Of a stretch of DNA of 33,391 bases, positions 16,460 through 23,439 are shown piece by piece. Each line of letters begins with the position of its first letter. Positions within the stretch are counted from its first letter, which is position 1. Source of the stretch: JANPCX01 sp046049865 (GTDB lineage: Bacteria > Pseudomonadota > Gammaproteobacteria > Burkholderiales > Burkholderiaceae_C). The stretch is taken from assembly GCA_046049865.1 (NCBI GenBank), contig JBJOQO010000031.1:1-33391 (forward strand). Direction: 5' to 3'. The notes under the pieces were generated by a model. The model made no database searches. It was not told the DNA's origin and worked only from the letters and a program-made list of their open reading frames with translations. The translations under genes and the position numbers were made by a program.

Positions 16460-17607
16460 GTGAGCAGGCTTTCCAAGGTGCGCCGGTAGATGTTTTTTAA
16501 GGGTTCAATGCTGTCAACGGCGATGTGTTCGTTGATTTGATGGATGGTGGCGTTGAGCGGGCCAAATTCCACCACCTGGGGGCAAATTTTGGCGATGAAA
16601 CGGGCGTCGGATGTGCCTCCGGTGGTTGACAGTTCTGTCGTCACACCGGTCTCTCGTTGGATGGCTTGGCTGACAGCGTGACTGAGCGCGCCCGGTTCGG
16701 TGATGAAGGGCTCCCCGCCCAGTGTCCAGGCCAGGTCGTAGTGCAAACCATGGCGATCCAGAACCTCATGCACCCGAGTCTTCAAGGACTCAGCGGTGGA
16801 TTCTGTCGAGAAGCGGAAATTGAACTGCAACACCAATTCGCCCGGGATGACGTTGGTGGCACCCGTGCCCGACTGGATGTTGGACACCTGCCAAGCCGTG
16901 GGCGGGAAGTAGGCATTGCCCTCGTCCCACTGCGTGCTGGCCAGTTCCGCCAATGCAGGCGCCAACAGGTGGATGGGATTTTTGGCCAGGTGCGGGTAAG
17001 CAATATGACCTTGAACACCCTTGACAGTGAGCTTGCCCGACAGGGATCCACGCCTGCCGTTTTTAATCATGTCGCCCAGCTTGTTGACCGAGGTGGGTTC
17101 GCCGACGATGCAGTAGTCGAGTTTGATTTGTTGCTCTTGCAACCACTGGCAAACCTTGACGGTTCCGTCCACAGACGGGCCTTCCTCGTCGCTGGTCAGC
17201 AAAAAAGCCACTGAGCCTCGATGCTTGGGTTGGACGGCAACAAACTCTTCCACCGCCACGACCATCGCGGCGAGCGAGCTTTTCATGTCAGCAGCGCCCC
17301 GGGCGTACAACATGCCGTCCCGATGCGTGGGCACAAAAGGGTCGCTGATCCATTGACCCAAGGGGCCTGTGGGCACCACATCGGTGTGGCCCGCGAAAAC
17401 GAGCAAGGGGCCTTGTGGGTCGTTGCCACGGCGCAGCGCCCAGAGATTGGTGACGCGAAAATCCGCTGGACCAAACACCAGGGTGTGGCATTCAAAACCT
17501 AAGGGCTTGAGGCGATTGGCAATGAGTTCTTGGCAGCGCGCGTCATCGGGCGTGAGGGAGGCGCGGCTGAGCAGTTGCTCGGTGAGGGCAAGGGCGGCAG
17601 AGGTCAC
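16456..17607 (-). CDS. dapE: Succinyl-diaminopimelate desuccinylase
   Basis: DapE removes succinate from N-succinyl-L,L-diaminopimelate in the lysine/peptidoglycan precursor pathway. The 383-residue dizinc M20-family protein shows metal and catalytic residues in order: FAGHTDVVP, RGAADMKSS, TSDEEGPS and the C-terminal IHQINEHI. The start is a GTG at 17607, which gives the normal length and begins VTSAALALTEQLL; no better ATG precedes the conserved region. It overlaps prmB by 4 bp and follows pilU after 24 bp. Together with dapD and dapC on the same strand it supplies consecutive succinylase-branch steps. Confidence 0.95.
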   Translation of the reverse strand: MTSAALALTEQLLSRASLTPDDARCQELIANRLKPLGFECHTLVFGPADFRVTNLWALRRGNDPQGPLLVFAGHTDVVPTGPLGQWISDPFVPTHRDGMLYARGAADMKSSLAAMVVAVEEFVAVQPKHRGSVAFLLTSDEEGPSVDGTVKVCQWLQEQQIKLDYCIVGEPTSVNKLGDMIKNGRRGSLSGKLTVKGVQGHIAYPHLAKNPIHLLAPALAELASTQWDEGNAYFPPTAWQVSNIQSGTGATNVIPGELVLQFNFRFSTESTAESLKTRVHEVLDRHGLHYDLAWTLGGEPFITEPGALSHAVSQAIQRETGVTTELSTTGGTSDARFIAKICPQVVEFGPLNATIHQINEHIAVDSIEPLKNIYRRTLESLLT

Positions 17608-17631
17608 AACAAATAATTCAATGAGAGGCGA

Positions 17632-18786
17632 TCAGTCGCCACGCACATCAAGCGTGATTTCTGTGAACGTGGCATGGTCTTCTTGCTCTTCTTTTTTGGG
17701 GACGATGCGTGAAATGGGCGACATGTCGTTTTGCAGACGCCACATCAAGTTGGTGGGTGAGTCGGCAAATGCCAAACCTTCGTCGCGGGTGATGGTGCCG
17801 TTGTTGATGAGGCGGGCCAGGTCCTGCTCAAACGTTTGTGAGCCTTCGGCCAAGGACTTTTCCATGGCCTCTTTGATGCCGCTGAAGTCGCCTTGCTCTA
17901 TCAATTCCGACACCAGCTTGGTGTTGAGCATCACCTCCACCGCTGGCACGCGGCCGCCTGTGGTGGCACGTACCAAACGTTGCGACACGATGGAGCGCAG
18001 GCCAGCCCCCAGGTCGGCAAGCAAAGCGGGACGCGCCTCGGGGGTGTAGAAGGACAAAATTCGGCCCAGGGCGTGGTAACTGTTGTTGGCGTGCAGTGTG
18101 GACAAAACCAAGTGGCCTGAGAGCGCGTAAGAGATGGCGGCTGTCATGGTCTCGCGGTCACGAATTTCGCCGATCAAAATGCAGTCCGGCGCTTGGCGCA
18201 ATGCGTTCTTCAGTCCGACTTGCAGGGACTGCGTGTCGCGCCCGACTTCACGCTGATTGACCACTGATTTTTTGTTGTTGAACAAAAACTCAATCGGGTC
18301 TTCAATCGTCAAAATGTGACCCGCCAGCTGCTGGTTGCGCTGCTCCAGCATGGACGCCAGCGTGGTGCTCTTGCCGGTGCCTGTCGCTCCGACCATCAAA
18401 ATGAGACCGCGTTTTTCCAGCACCAAGGTGTTCAGCAAGGCAGGGACACCGAGTGTGTCCAGCGCGGGAATGACAAAGGGAATGCAGCGAAACACGGCGG
18501 CTATGGAGCCACGTTGTTTGAATCCGCTCAAACGAAAACTGCCGACACCTGCCAGGCCGACGCCCACGTTGAGCTCGCCCGTGTCGTCAAGTTCTTCCAA
18601 TTGTGTGGGGCTGAGCACCTCGGCCAGGAGTTGTCTGGGCTGGGTGTGTGTCAGTGGCTGGTCGCTGAGTTGCAGGATTTGCCCATTGATCTTGATCAGG
18701 ATGGGTGTGTTGGCCGACAAATAAACGTCAGACGCGCCCTTTTCTGACATCAGGCGCAGCACGCGCTCCATGTTTCCACCGCTCAT
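17632..18786 (-). CDS. pilU: Type IV pilus retraction ATPase, PilT/PilU family
   Basis: This 384-residue hexameric ATPase powers retraction of type IV pili from the cytoplasmic face. Walker A GATGTGKS is at residues 133-140. The Asp box ILTIEDPIEFLF, Walker B DCILIGEIRDRETM and His box HLVLSTLHANNS follow. The C-terminus continues beyond the PilT core with an acidic tail (PKKEEQEDHATF), which together with length favours PilU over PilT. The ATG at 18786 has a perfect AGGAGG seven bases upstream. It sits between dapD and dapE with short gaps and no visible promoter, so pilus retraction and diaminopimelate genes appear to share a transcript. No other pilus gene is in the window. Confidence 0.88.
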   Translation of the reverse strand: MSGGNMERVLRLMSEKGASDVYLSANTPILIKINGQILQLSDQPLTHTQPRQLLAEVLSPTQLEELDDTGELNVGVGLAGVGSFRLSGFKQRGSIAAVFRCIPFVIPALDTLGVPALLNTLVLEKRGLILMVGATGTGKSTTLASMLEQRNQQLAGHILTIEDPIEFLFNNKKSVVNQREVGRDTQSLQVGLKNALRQAPDCILIGEIRDRETMTAAISYALSGHLVLSTLHANNSYHALGRILSFYTPEARPALLADLGAGLRSIVSQRLVRATTGGRVPAVEVMLNTKLVSELIEQGDFSGIKEAMEKSLAEGSQTFEQDLARLINNGTITRDEGLAFADSPTNLMWRLQNDMSPISRIVPKKEEQEDHATFTEITLDVRGD

Positions 18787-18832
18787 GGGGTTCCTCCTGT
18801 TTTGTGTTGACGGGCTGCCTGCAACAAGCCTA

Positions 18833-19654
18833 TCAGCTTCTAAGCAAATCGTTGATGCTGGTTTTTGCGCGAGTTTGAGCGTCCACACGTTTCACGATCA
18901 CAGCGCAGTTCAAGTTGTATTTGCCGTCCGGGCTGGGCAAACTGCCGCTGACCACCACCGAGCCCGAAGGCACGCGGCCATAAGTCACTTCGCCCGTGGC
19001 ACGGTCGTAGATTTTGGTGCTTTGACCAATGAAGACGCCCATGGAGATGACACAGTTCTCTTCAACAATCACGCCCTCCACGATTTCCGAGCGTGCGCCG
19101 ATGAAGCAGTTGTCTTCAATGATGGTGGGGTTGGCCTGCATGGGCTCGAGCACGCCGCCAATGCCCACGCCGCCGCTCAAGTGCACATGTTTGCCAATTT
19201 GTGCGCAAGAACCTACCGAAGCCCAGGTGTCCACCATGGTGCCTTCGCCCACATAGGCACCGATGTTGACGAAGGACGGCATCATGATGACGCCGCTGGC
19301 CAGGTAACTGCCGCGCCGCGCCACGGCAGGGGGCACCACACGCAGGTTGCGGGATTGGAAGTCAGCGGCGACTAAGCCTTCGAACTTAGACGGTACCTTG
19401 TCGTAAAAGCCCAAGTCGCCCGCCGAGATGATTTTGTTGTCCTTCAAGCGAAAGCTCAGCAGAACGGCTTTCTTGACCCATTGGTTCACCGACCACTCAC
19501 CCACCCCCTGTTGCTCGGCCACGCGAATGGTGCCGCTGTCTAGCCCGGCAATCACTTGTTCAACGGCATTGGCCACTTCGGGGTGCGATTGGGCGCTCAC
19601 GGTGGTGCGTTGTTCCCAGGCGTTGTCGATGAGTTGTTGCAGGGCTTGTGTCAT
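18833..19654 (-). CDS. dapD: 2,3,4,5-tetrahydropyridine-2,6-dicarboxylate N-succinyltransferase
   Basis: DapD succinylates tetrahydrodipicolinate using succinyl-CoA, the entry to the succinylase branch of lysine and meso-diaminopimelate synthesis. The 273-residue product has the normal length. A left-handed beta-helix of hexapeptide repeats spans about residues 100-220 (for example VNIGAYVGEGTMVDTW, HLSGGVGIGGVLEP, NCFIGARSEIVEG). The start is the ATG at 19654; a longer frame to 19672 lacks support. It follows dapC after 42 bp and precedes pilU by 46 bp. Confidence 0.96.
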   Translation of the reverse strand: MTQALQQLIDNAWEQRTTVSAQSHPEVANAVEQVIAGLDSGTIRVAEQQGVGEWSVNQWVKKAVLLSFRLKDNKIISAGDLGFYDKVPSKFEGLVAADFQSRNLRVVPPAVARRGSYLASGVIMMPSFVNIGAYVGEGTMVDTWASVGSCAQIGKHVHLSGGVGIGGVLEPMQANPTIIEDNCFIGARSEIVEGVIVEENCVISMGVFIGQSTKIYDRATGEVTYGRVPSGSVVVSGSLPSPDGKYNLNCAVIVKRVDAQTRAKTSINDLLRS

Positions 19655-19696
19655 GGTGAATTGGATTTGCAATGGAAAAAATTCTGAAAGAAACGA

Positions 19697-20911
19697 TTAC
19701 GGGCTGTTACGCAAGCCGACAACGAAAGCACAGATGCGCTGCGCAGCTTCCAAGCATTCGGCGGTGTCGGCCACCAGTGCCAAACGGATGCGACCTGTTC
19801 CGGGGTTCACGCCTTGCGCCTCACGCGCCAACAGGCTGCCTGGCAAAACAGCGACATTGTATTGAGCGAGCAGCTCTTGAGCGAAGGCGATGTCGTCCAT
19901 GCCGGCTTGCACCTGGGTGACATCGGCCCATAAATAAAAACCAGCGTCAGGCAAGGCCACGTTCAGGCAGCTTGCCAGTAGCGGCGTGACCTGCGCGAAT
20001 TTTTGCCGGTACATCTCACGGTTGGCCACGACATGGGCTTCGTCATTCCAAGCCGCGATGCTCGCTTGCTGCACCACCGGGCTCATCGCGCTGCCGTGAT
20101 AAGTGCGGTAAAGCAAAAACTGTTTGATGATTTTGGCGTCGCCGGCCACAAAGCCCGATCGCATGCCTGGCACGTTCGAGCGTTTGGACAGGCTGGTGAA
20201 GGCGATCAAGTTGCGAAAGTCGCTGCGACCCAACTGCGAAGCCGCTTCAAGCGATCCGAGAGGTGCTTCGTCGCGGAAATAAATCTCGGAGTAACACTCG
20301 TCCGAGGCAATCACAAAACCATGTTCATCACTCAGCGCAAAGAGCTTTTTCCACTCTGACAAAGGCATCACAGCGCCGGTGGGGTTGCCAGGTGAGCATA
20401 CAAACAGAAGTTGGGTTCGGGCCCATACGTCTGCCGGCACCGCATCCCAGTCGGCCGCAAAGTTGCGCGCTGGGTCGCTGTTGGCGAAGTAAGTCTCGGC
20501 TCCAGCGAGCAAGGCCGCGCCCTCGTAAATTTGATAGAAAGGGTTGGGGCAGACCACGGTGGCGCGTGAAAGGTTTGGGTCGATCACGGTTTGAGCCAAT
20601 GCGAACAAAGCTTCGCGTGAACCATTCACAGGCAGCACCTGTGCAGACGCGTCCAGGCTCAAGCCGTAGCGACGAGCAATCCAAAGTGTGATGGCTTCCC
20701 GCAGCGCAGGCTCACCCGCCGTGGCCGGGTAGCTGGACAAGCCCTTGAGGTTGCCCACCAACTCCTGCTCAATCAACGCGGGTGTCGGATGTTTAGGCTC
20801 ACCAATGCCGAGGCTGATAGGCCTGTACGCCGGGTTCGGTGTGATGCCTTGCGTGAGTTGGCGCAAGCGCTCGAAGGGGTAGGGCTGCAGGCGGGAGAGA
20901 AGCGGGTTCAT
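19697..20911 (-). CDS. dapC: Succinyldiaminopimelate aminotransferase
   Basis: A 404-residue class I/II PLP-dependent aminotransferase. Its N-terminus (NPLLSRLQPYPFERLRQL) and its position next to dapD fit DapC, which transaminates N-succinyl-2-amino-6-ketopimelate. Visible landmarks are PNPFYQIYEGAA, SPGNPTGAV, the SDECYSEIYF block and the PLP-lysine region SLSKRSNVPGMRSGF. The ATG at 20911 is preferred; another ATG lies three codons upstream, and the frame extends to 21001 without conservation. It begins the six-gene minus-strand run ending in the ABC-F gene. ArgD-type activity cannot be excluded by sequence alone. Confidence 0.92.
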   Translation of the reverse strand: MNPLLSRLQPYPFERLRQLTQGITPNPAYRPISLGIGEPKHPTPALIEQELVGNLKGLSSYPATAGEPALREAITLWIARRYGLSLDASAQVLPVNGSREALFALAQTVIDPNLSRATVVCPNPFYQIYEGAALLAGAETYFANSDPARNFAADWDAVPADVWARTQLLFVCSPGNPTGAVMPLSEWKKLFALSDEHGFVIASDECYSEIYFRDEAPLGSLEAASQLGRSDFRNLIAFTSLSKRSNVPGMRSGFVAGDAKIIKQFLLYRTYHGSAMSPVVQQASIAAWNDEAHVVANREMYRQKFAQVTPLLASCLNVALPDAGFYLWADVTQVQAGMDDIAFAQELLAQYNVAVLPGSLLAREAQGVNPGTGRIRLALVADTAECLEAAQRICAFVVGLRNSP

Positions 20912-21018
20912 TGCCCGCATTTTCACCGAGTTTCTTTGAGGCACGAAAACGAACGGCCTCTGCGCCACATGATCGGAGCCAAGATGTTGGCCGTTTGGCA
21001 TGGGGGTACACCGGATAG

Positions 21019-21037
21019 ATCATTATTGATTTATCAT
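21019..21037. promoter_or_regulatory. Possible hicAB operator/-10 region
   Basis: Overlapping inverted repeats ATCA-TTAT-TGAT-TT-ATCA lie just upstream of hicA, with a -10-like TATCAT at 21032-21037. HicB proteins with DNA-binding C-termini commonly repress their own operon, so this AT-rich palindromic patch is a reasonable site, but only 7 bp separate it from the hicA ATG. Confidence 0.35.
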
Positions 21038-21043
21038 GCAAGT

Positions 21044-21232
21044 ATGAATGGCAAAGACATCATTCACAAACTCAAAGCCCACGGCTGGCAAGTGCTCCGG
21101 CAAGAGGGAAGCCATGTGCGGCTCGGAAAAGACTCAGCACGAACCACAGTGCCGTTGCATGGCGCACGGGATGTGAAGATCGGCACGCTCATGGCGATTG
21201 AACGGCAAACTGGCGTGAAACTCAGGAAGTAA
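21044..21232 (+). CDS. hicA: HicA mRNA interferase toxin
   Basis: A 62-residue double-stranded-RNA-binding-like toxin that cleaves mRNA. The family signature is complete: DIIHKLKAHGWQVLRQ followed by the catalytic histidine at residue 24 in GSHVRL, then VPLHGARDVKIGTL. It begins with ATG at 21044 and is followed 9 bp later by hicB. The order toxin then antitoxin is the usual hicAB arrangement. It lies at the left edge of the accessory region, divergent from dapC. Confidence 0.94.
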   Translation: MNGKDIIHKLKAHGWQVLRQEGSHVRLGKDSARTTVPLHGARDVKIGTLMAIERQTGVKLRK

Positions 21233-21241
21233 GGACGCATC

Positions 21242-21658
21242 ATGTACATCACCTACCCAGCCCAAATCACGCCCGATCCCTCGGGCGGGTTTTTTGTGCA
21301 GTTCGTTGATCTGGAAGAGGCGTTTACCGAAGGCGAAACCCTGGAAGAGGCGCTGTTCAACGCCGCTGAGGTTTTGACCTTGACGCTTGAAGGGCGTGTC
21401 CATGAAGGGGGCGATATTCCGGCACCGTCAAAAAACCTGAAGAAAGCCCACTACATCGCCCCCGACGCCAAAACCCAAGCCGTTTTGCTGCTGCGCCACG
21501 CACGCGGCGATCGCACCTTGGCCGACCTGGCCCGCGCCCTGGAAACCAGCTGGCCCCAAGCCAAACGTTTGGAAGACCCCCACCATTGGCCCAGCCTCAA
21601 AACCCTGGATCGGGCTGCGAGGGTGCTGGGAAAACGGTTGGTGTTGAGTTTGGAGTGA
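21242..21658 (+). CDS. hicB: HicB antitoxin with C-terminal helix-turn-helix
   Basis: The 138-residue partner neutralises HicA. The N-terminal half is the partially degraded RNase H-like fold of HicB, starting MYITYPAQI and containing the conserved PDPSGGFFVQFVDLEEAFTEG stretch (in two blocks) and GETLEEAL. The C-terminal half (about residues 75-138) holds a helix-turn-helix (RTLADLARALETSWPQAKRLED), expected to bind the operon's operator. An AAGGA ribosome binding site precedes the ATG. A terminator-like hairpin plus T-run lies inside codons 10-18. Confidence 0.94.
   Translation: MYITYPAQITPDPSGGFFVQFVDLEEAFTEGETLEEALFNAAEVLTLTLEGRVHEGGDIPAPSKNLKKAHYIAPDAKTQAVLLLRHARGDRTLADLARALETSWPQAKRLEDPHHWPSLKTLDRAARVLGKRLVLSLE
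21271..21295 (+). terminator. Terminator-like hairpin inside hicB
   Basis: GCCCGA/TCGGGC with a 4-base loop, then GGG and six T residues, lies in the first 18 codons of hicB. By shape it resembles an intrinsic terminator, but three G residues separate stem and T-run and the segment encodes the conserved PDPSGGFF motif. It may reduce readthrough to hicB when translation is slow, or be non-functional. Confidence 0.35.
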
Positions 21659-21715
21659 GAACATTGGGAGAGTGTTGCGAAAGAACCGGCACGCAGGAGC
21701 AATTGACTTTTCGGT

Positions 21716-22360
21716 TTAGTCAACGATGAGTGTGTAGGTGACACCTTGAAGCATGCCGGGCAGTGCGCCGCCAAAGTTCAATGTGTGCTTGCCGGGCGGT
21801 AGTGGCCGCAGCATCACGTAATAGCCATTTGCGGCCGACGGATAAATCGGGATCGGAGGCTCAGCCGAAATCCCCATGTCGAAACACGAGCGCGTGGCTT
21901 GGCGGTGAACGGTCAGATCCCCATGACGTTTTCCGTCCACTTCAAGCAGCAGACTGGAAACTTGCTCTGTCATTCGTGCCGCGCTGCTGGTCACAGCAAA
22001 ACAACTGGTGGGACGATTGCCGCGTGGCATGACAACGTAGTTGATCAGCGGAAAGAACAGGTACTTGCCTTTCGGTACGGTGCAAGTACGAATGGTTCGT
22101 TTGGTTTCATACGTTCCGGCGAGAAACCAGACATCACCCGATTGTTTGCGGGCGCAGTGCTCACCTGTTTGATCGGCGACTGGGCTGATTGAGTTTTCAA
22201 ACGAACCTGCCCATTGCCACCAAGCACGGGACCAGTCCTCCTGGCTGGTGTTGGCAACCATTTCATCTGGCGGTAGTAAATACGAATCGCTGGCCCACGA
22301 GGAGTTGCTCCAAGTCAGCACGAGAAACGCAAGTGTGAGTGACAGTGTCTTGGTCATCAT
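21716..22360 (-). CDS. Secreted protein of unknown function (WWQW family)
   Basis: I recognise no function. The 214-residue product has a Sec signal peptide (SLTLAFLVLTWSNSSWA, residues about 6-23). Its mature part has a pattern seen in a family of uncharacterised exported bacterial proteins: WWQWAGS, then a cysteine, DVWFLAGTY, RTCTVPKGKYLFFPLINY, and a C-terminal LPPGKHTLNFGG segment like a small beta-sandwich. Four cysteines in the mature region could form disulfides. The preferred start is one of the two tandem ATGs at 22360/22357. It lies 14 bp after the XRE regulator in the same direction, so it is probably controlled by the operators at 22700-22751. Confidence 0.7.
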   Translation of the reverse strand: MMTKTLSLTLAFLVLTWSNSSWASDSYLLPPDEMVANTSQEDWSRAWWQWAGSFENSISPVADQTGEHCARKQSGDVWFLAGTYETKRTIRTCTVPKGKYLFFPLINYVVMPRGNRPTSCFAVTSSAARMTEQVSSLLLEVDGKRHGDLTVHRQATRSCFDMGISAEPPIPIYPSAANGYYVMLRPLPPGKHTLNFGGALPGMLQGVTYTLIVD

Positions 22361-22374
22361 GAGATTGTGTCGGC

Positions 22375-22701
22375 TTATTCCTCTCCGATTTCCGCTGCCG
22401 TCTTCAGCAACTGCTGTCGCTTCGCCCCATTGAGCCGCGAAAACCAAAGGATGAGCCGGGCCAGATCGTCATCTTCTGCGAAGAAATAAGCGGTCGGCAC
22501 GCCCAGCTCAAATGCCAGCCGCTGCGCGAAGGCCAGGTTGGGCTCATGCACACCGCTTTCATAGCGAGAGATGCGCGCACTGGCTGTGCTTTCGTCCAGC
22601 CCGGCTTTCACACCCAATTTGTCCTGTGGAATGTTGGCGGCCAGCCGGGCCATGCGCAGGCGCTGACCAAAGATTGAATTGTCAGATTTGAAGGATTGCA
22701 T
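22375..22701 (-). CDS. XRE-family helix-turn-helix repressor
   Basis: A 108-residue regulator with an N-terminal Cro/C1-type helix-turn-helix (about residues 11-66: FGQRLRMARLAANIPQDKLG, then ISRYESGVHEPNL) and a short helical tail ending AAEIGEE. I start it at the ATG at 22701, which itself lies in the outermost arm of the upstream palindrome; the open frame to 22818 crosses the operators and is not plausible. It precedes the secreted protein gene by 14 bp and diverges from a 60-residue gene. Two matching operators in the gap suggest that it represses itself and the divergent gene. Confidence 0.88.
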   Translation of the reverse strand: MQSFKSDNSIFGQRLRMARLAANIPQDKLGVKAGLDESTASARISRYESGVHEPNLAFAQRLAFELGVPTAYFFAEDDDLARLILWFSRLNGAKRQQLLKTAAEIGEE

Positions 22702-22725
22702 CCTACGATATTCGTAGGATATGAT
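22696..22725 (+). promoter_or_regulatory. Rightward promoter of the mini-protein gene
   Basis: TTGCAT (22696-22701) and TATGAT (22720-22725) form a -35/-10 pair with an 18-bp spacer. The spacer is almost exactly filled by operator 1, and operator 2 would begin a few bases after the start site. This is a typical repressor-controlled promoter layout. Confidence 0.55.
22700..22720. promoter_or_regulatory. Operator 1, perfect palindrome
   Basis: Arms ATCCTACGA and TCGTAGGAT flank a TAT centre. The core CTACG-N5-CGTAG at 22703-22717 recurs in operator 2. The palindrome overlaps the start codon of the XRE gene and sits in the spacer of the rightward promoter. Confidence 0.75.
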
Positions 22726-22734
22726 TGGCCAAGC

Positions 22735-22751
22735 TCTACGATAAACGTAGA
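22735..22751. promoter_or_regulatory. Operator 2, matching palindrome
   Basis: TCTACG-ATAAA-CGTAGA repeats the core of operator 1 with 13 of 15 core bases identical. The centres are 33 bp apart, close to three helical turns, so two repressor dimers could bind on one face of the DNA. Confidence 0.7.
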
Positions 22752-22788
22752 CTCGATCATGCCAATCAAACTTTGATCGGTGAGTTCT

Positions 22789-22971
22789 ATGCCTTCGTCG
22801 AGAGAAAAAGATCGGCAACCGATTCGTCTTCGGAATAGCTTGCAGCCGGAAGTGCCGATGGCGGACGCGGGTCAGCTTGAGCGCTACTTTCGGTCGCTAA
22901 CGCCGGAGCATCGCAAGGTGGCGCTGGCGTTGATGAAGGCTTTATTAAGGGTGCAGCAGAAGACTGGGTGA
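22789..22971 (+). CDS. 60-residue protein with XRE-regulator tail, no HTH
   Basis: A short gene divergent from the XRE repressor. The last 32 residues (29-60, QLERYFRSLTPEHRKVALAL onwards) are about half identical to the C-terminal tail of the XRE protein encoded at 26400, but there is no helix-turn-helix. It could be a remnant of such a regulator or a small partner that forms mixed oligomers. Starts considered: ATG 22789 (chosen), GTG 22780, and an internal ATG at residue 24. An in-frame ATG at 22759 gives only a five-codon peptide before TGA. The promoter at 22696-22725 and two operators lie directly upstream, which argues that it is expressed. Confidence 0.6.
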   Translation: MPSSREKDRQPIRLRNSLQPEVPMADAGQLERYFRSLTPEHRKVALALMKALLRVQQKTG

Positions 22972-23014
22972 CTGGGCGTGAAGTGGCTGCTTGGAATGAT
23001 TGAGGGTTGTCGAG

Positions 23015-23422
23015 TCAGCGCTGTTCGCCAAATACGTCCTCAACGCGTCGCCAAGAAAATTCACCCGGAATTTCGCCCCTGCACCAGCCCCGGTAGCCGT
23101 TGCTGGCGGATCGTAAGGCGTAACCAATCATTGGCCCAAACAGAACAGCCGGAGCCGAGAGAAGTTGGTCGTCTGAGCCAATCTCTAGCACACGATGGCA
23201 AAAGGGCTCTACTGATCGCCCGCTTTCTTGGTTGTGTGTGGGCATGATGGACAGCACCTCGTCTGCCAAGATGGCGGCTTCGTCGTGTGAAAACGCTGTC
23301 ACTACGAAATAGGTGTCCTGGCCATCAGCGCCCTCTTCGTCACCTGCATTGCCCCAACGAACGCAAAGAAAAATCTTGCGTAAAGATGAGGTTTCAGGAA
23401 GTGATGTGGCTTGACTATTCAT
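23015..23422 (-). CDS. Probable immunity protein of the RHS toxin
   Basis: A 135-residue cytoplasmic-looking protein with no signal peptide, beginning MNSQATSLPET. It contains FLCVRWGNAGDEEG and DTYFVVTAFSHDEAA segments suggesting a small alpha/beta fold; I recognise no named family. It starts 17 bp after the RHS stop codon in the same direction, with a good AAGGAAG ribosome binding site. That is the standard place and size for the cognate immunity gene of a polymorphic toxin, so the role is inferred from context. Confidence 0.65.
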   Translation of the reverse strand: MNSQATSLPETSSLRKIFLCVRWGNAGDEEGADGQDTYFVVTAFSHDEAAILADEVLSIMPTHNQESGRSVEPFCHRVLEIGSDDQLLSAPAVLFGPMIGYALRSASNGYRGWCRGEIPGEFSWRRVEDVFGEQR

Positions 23423-23439
23423 GAGACTTCCTTTCACCA

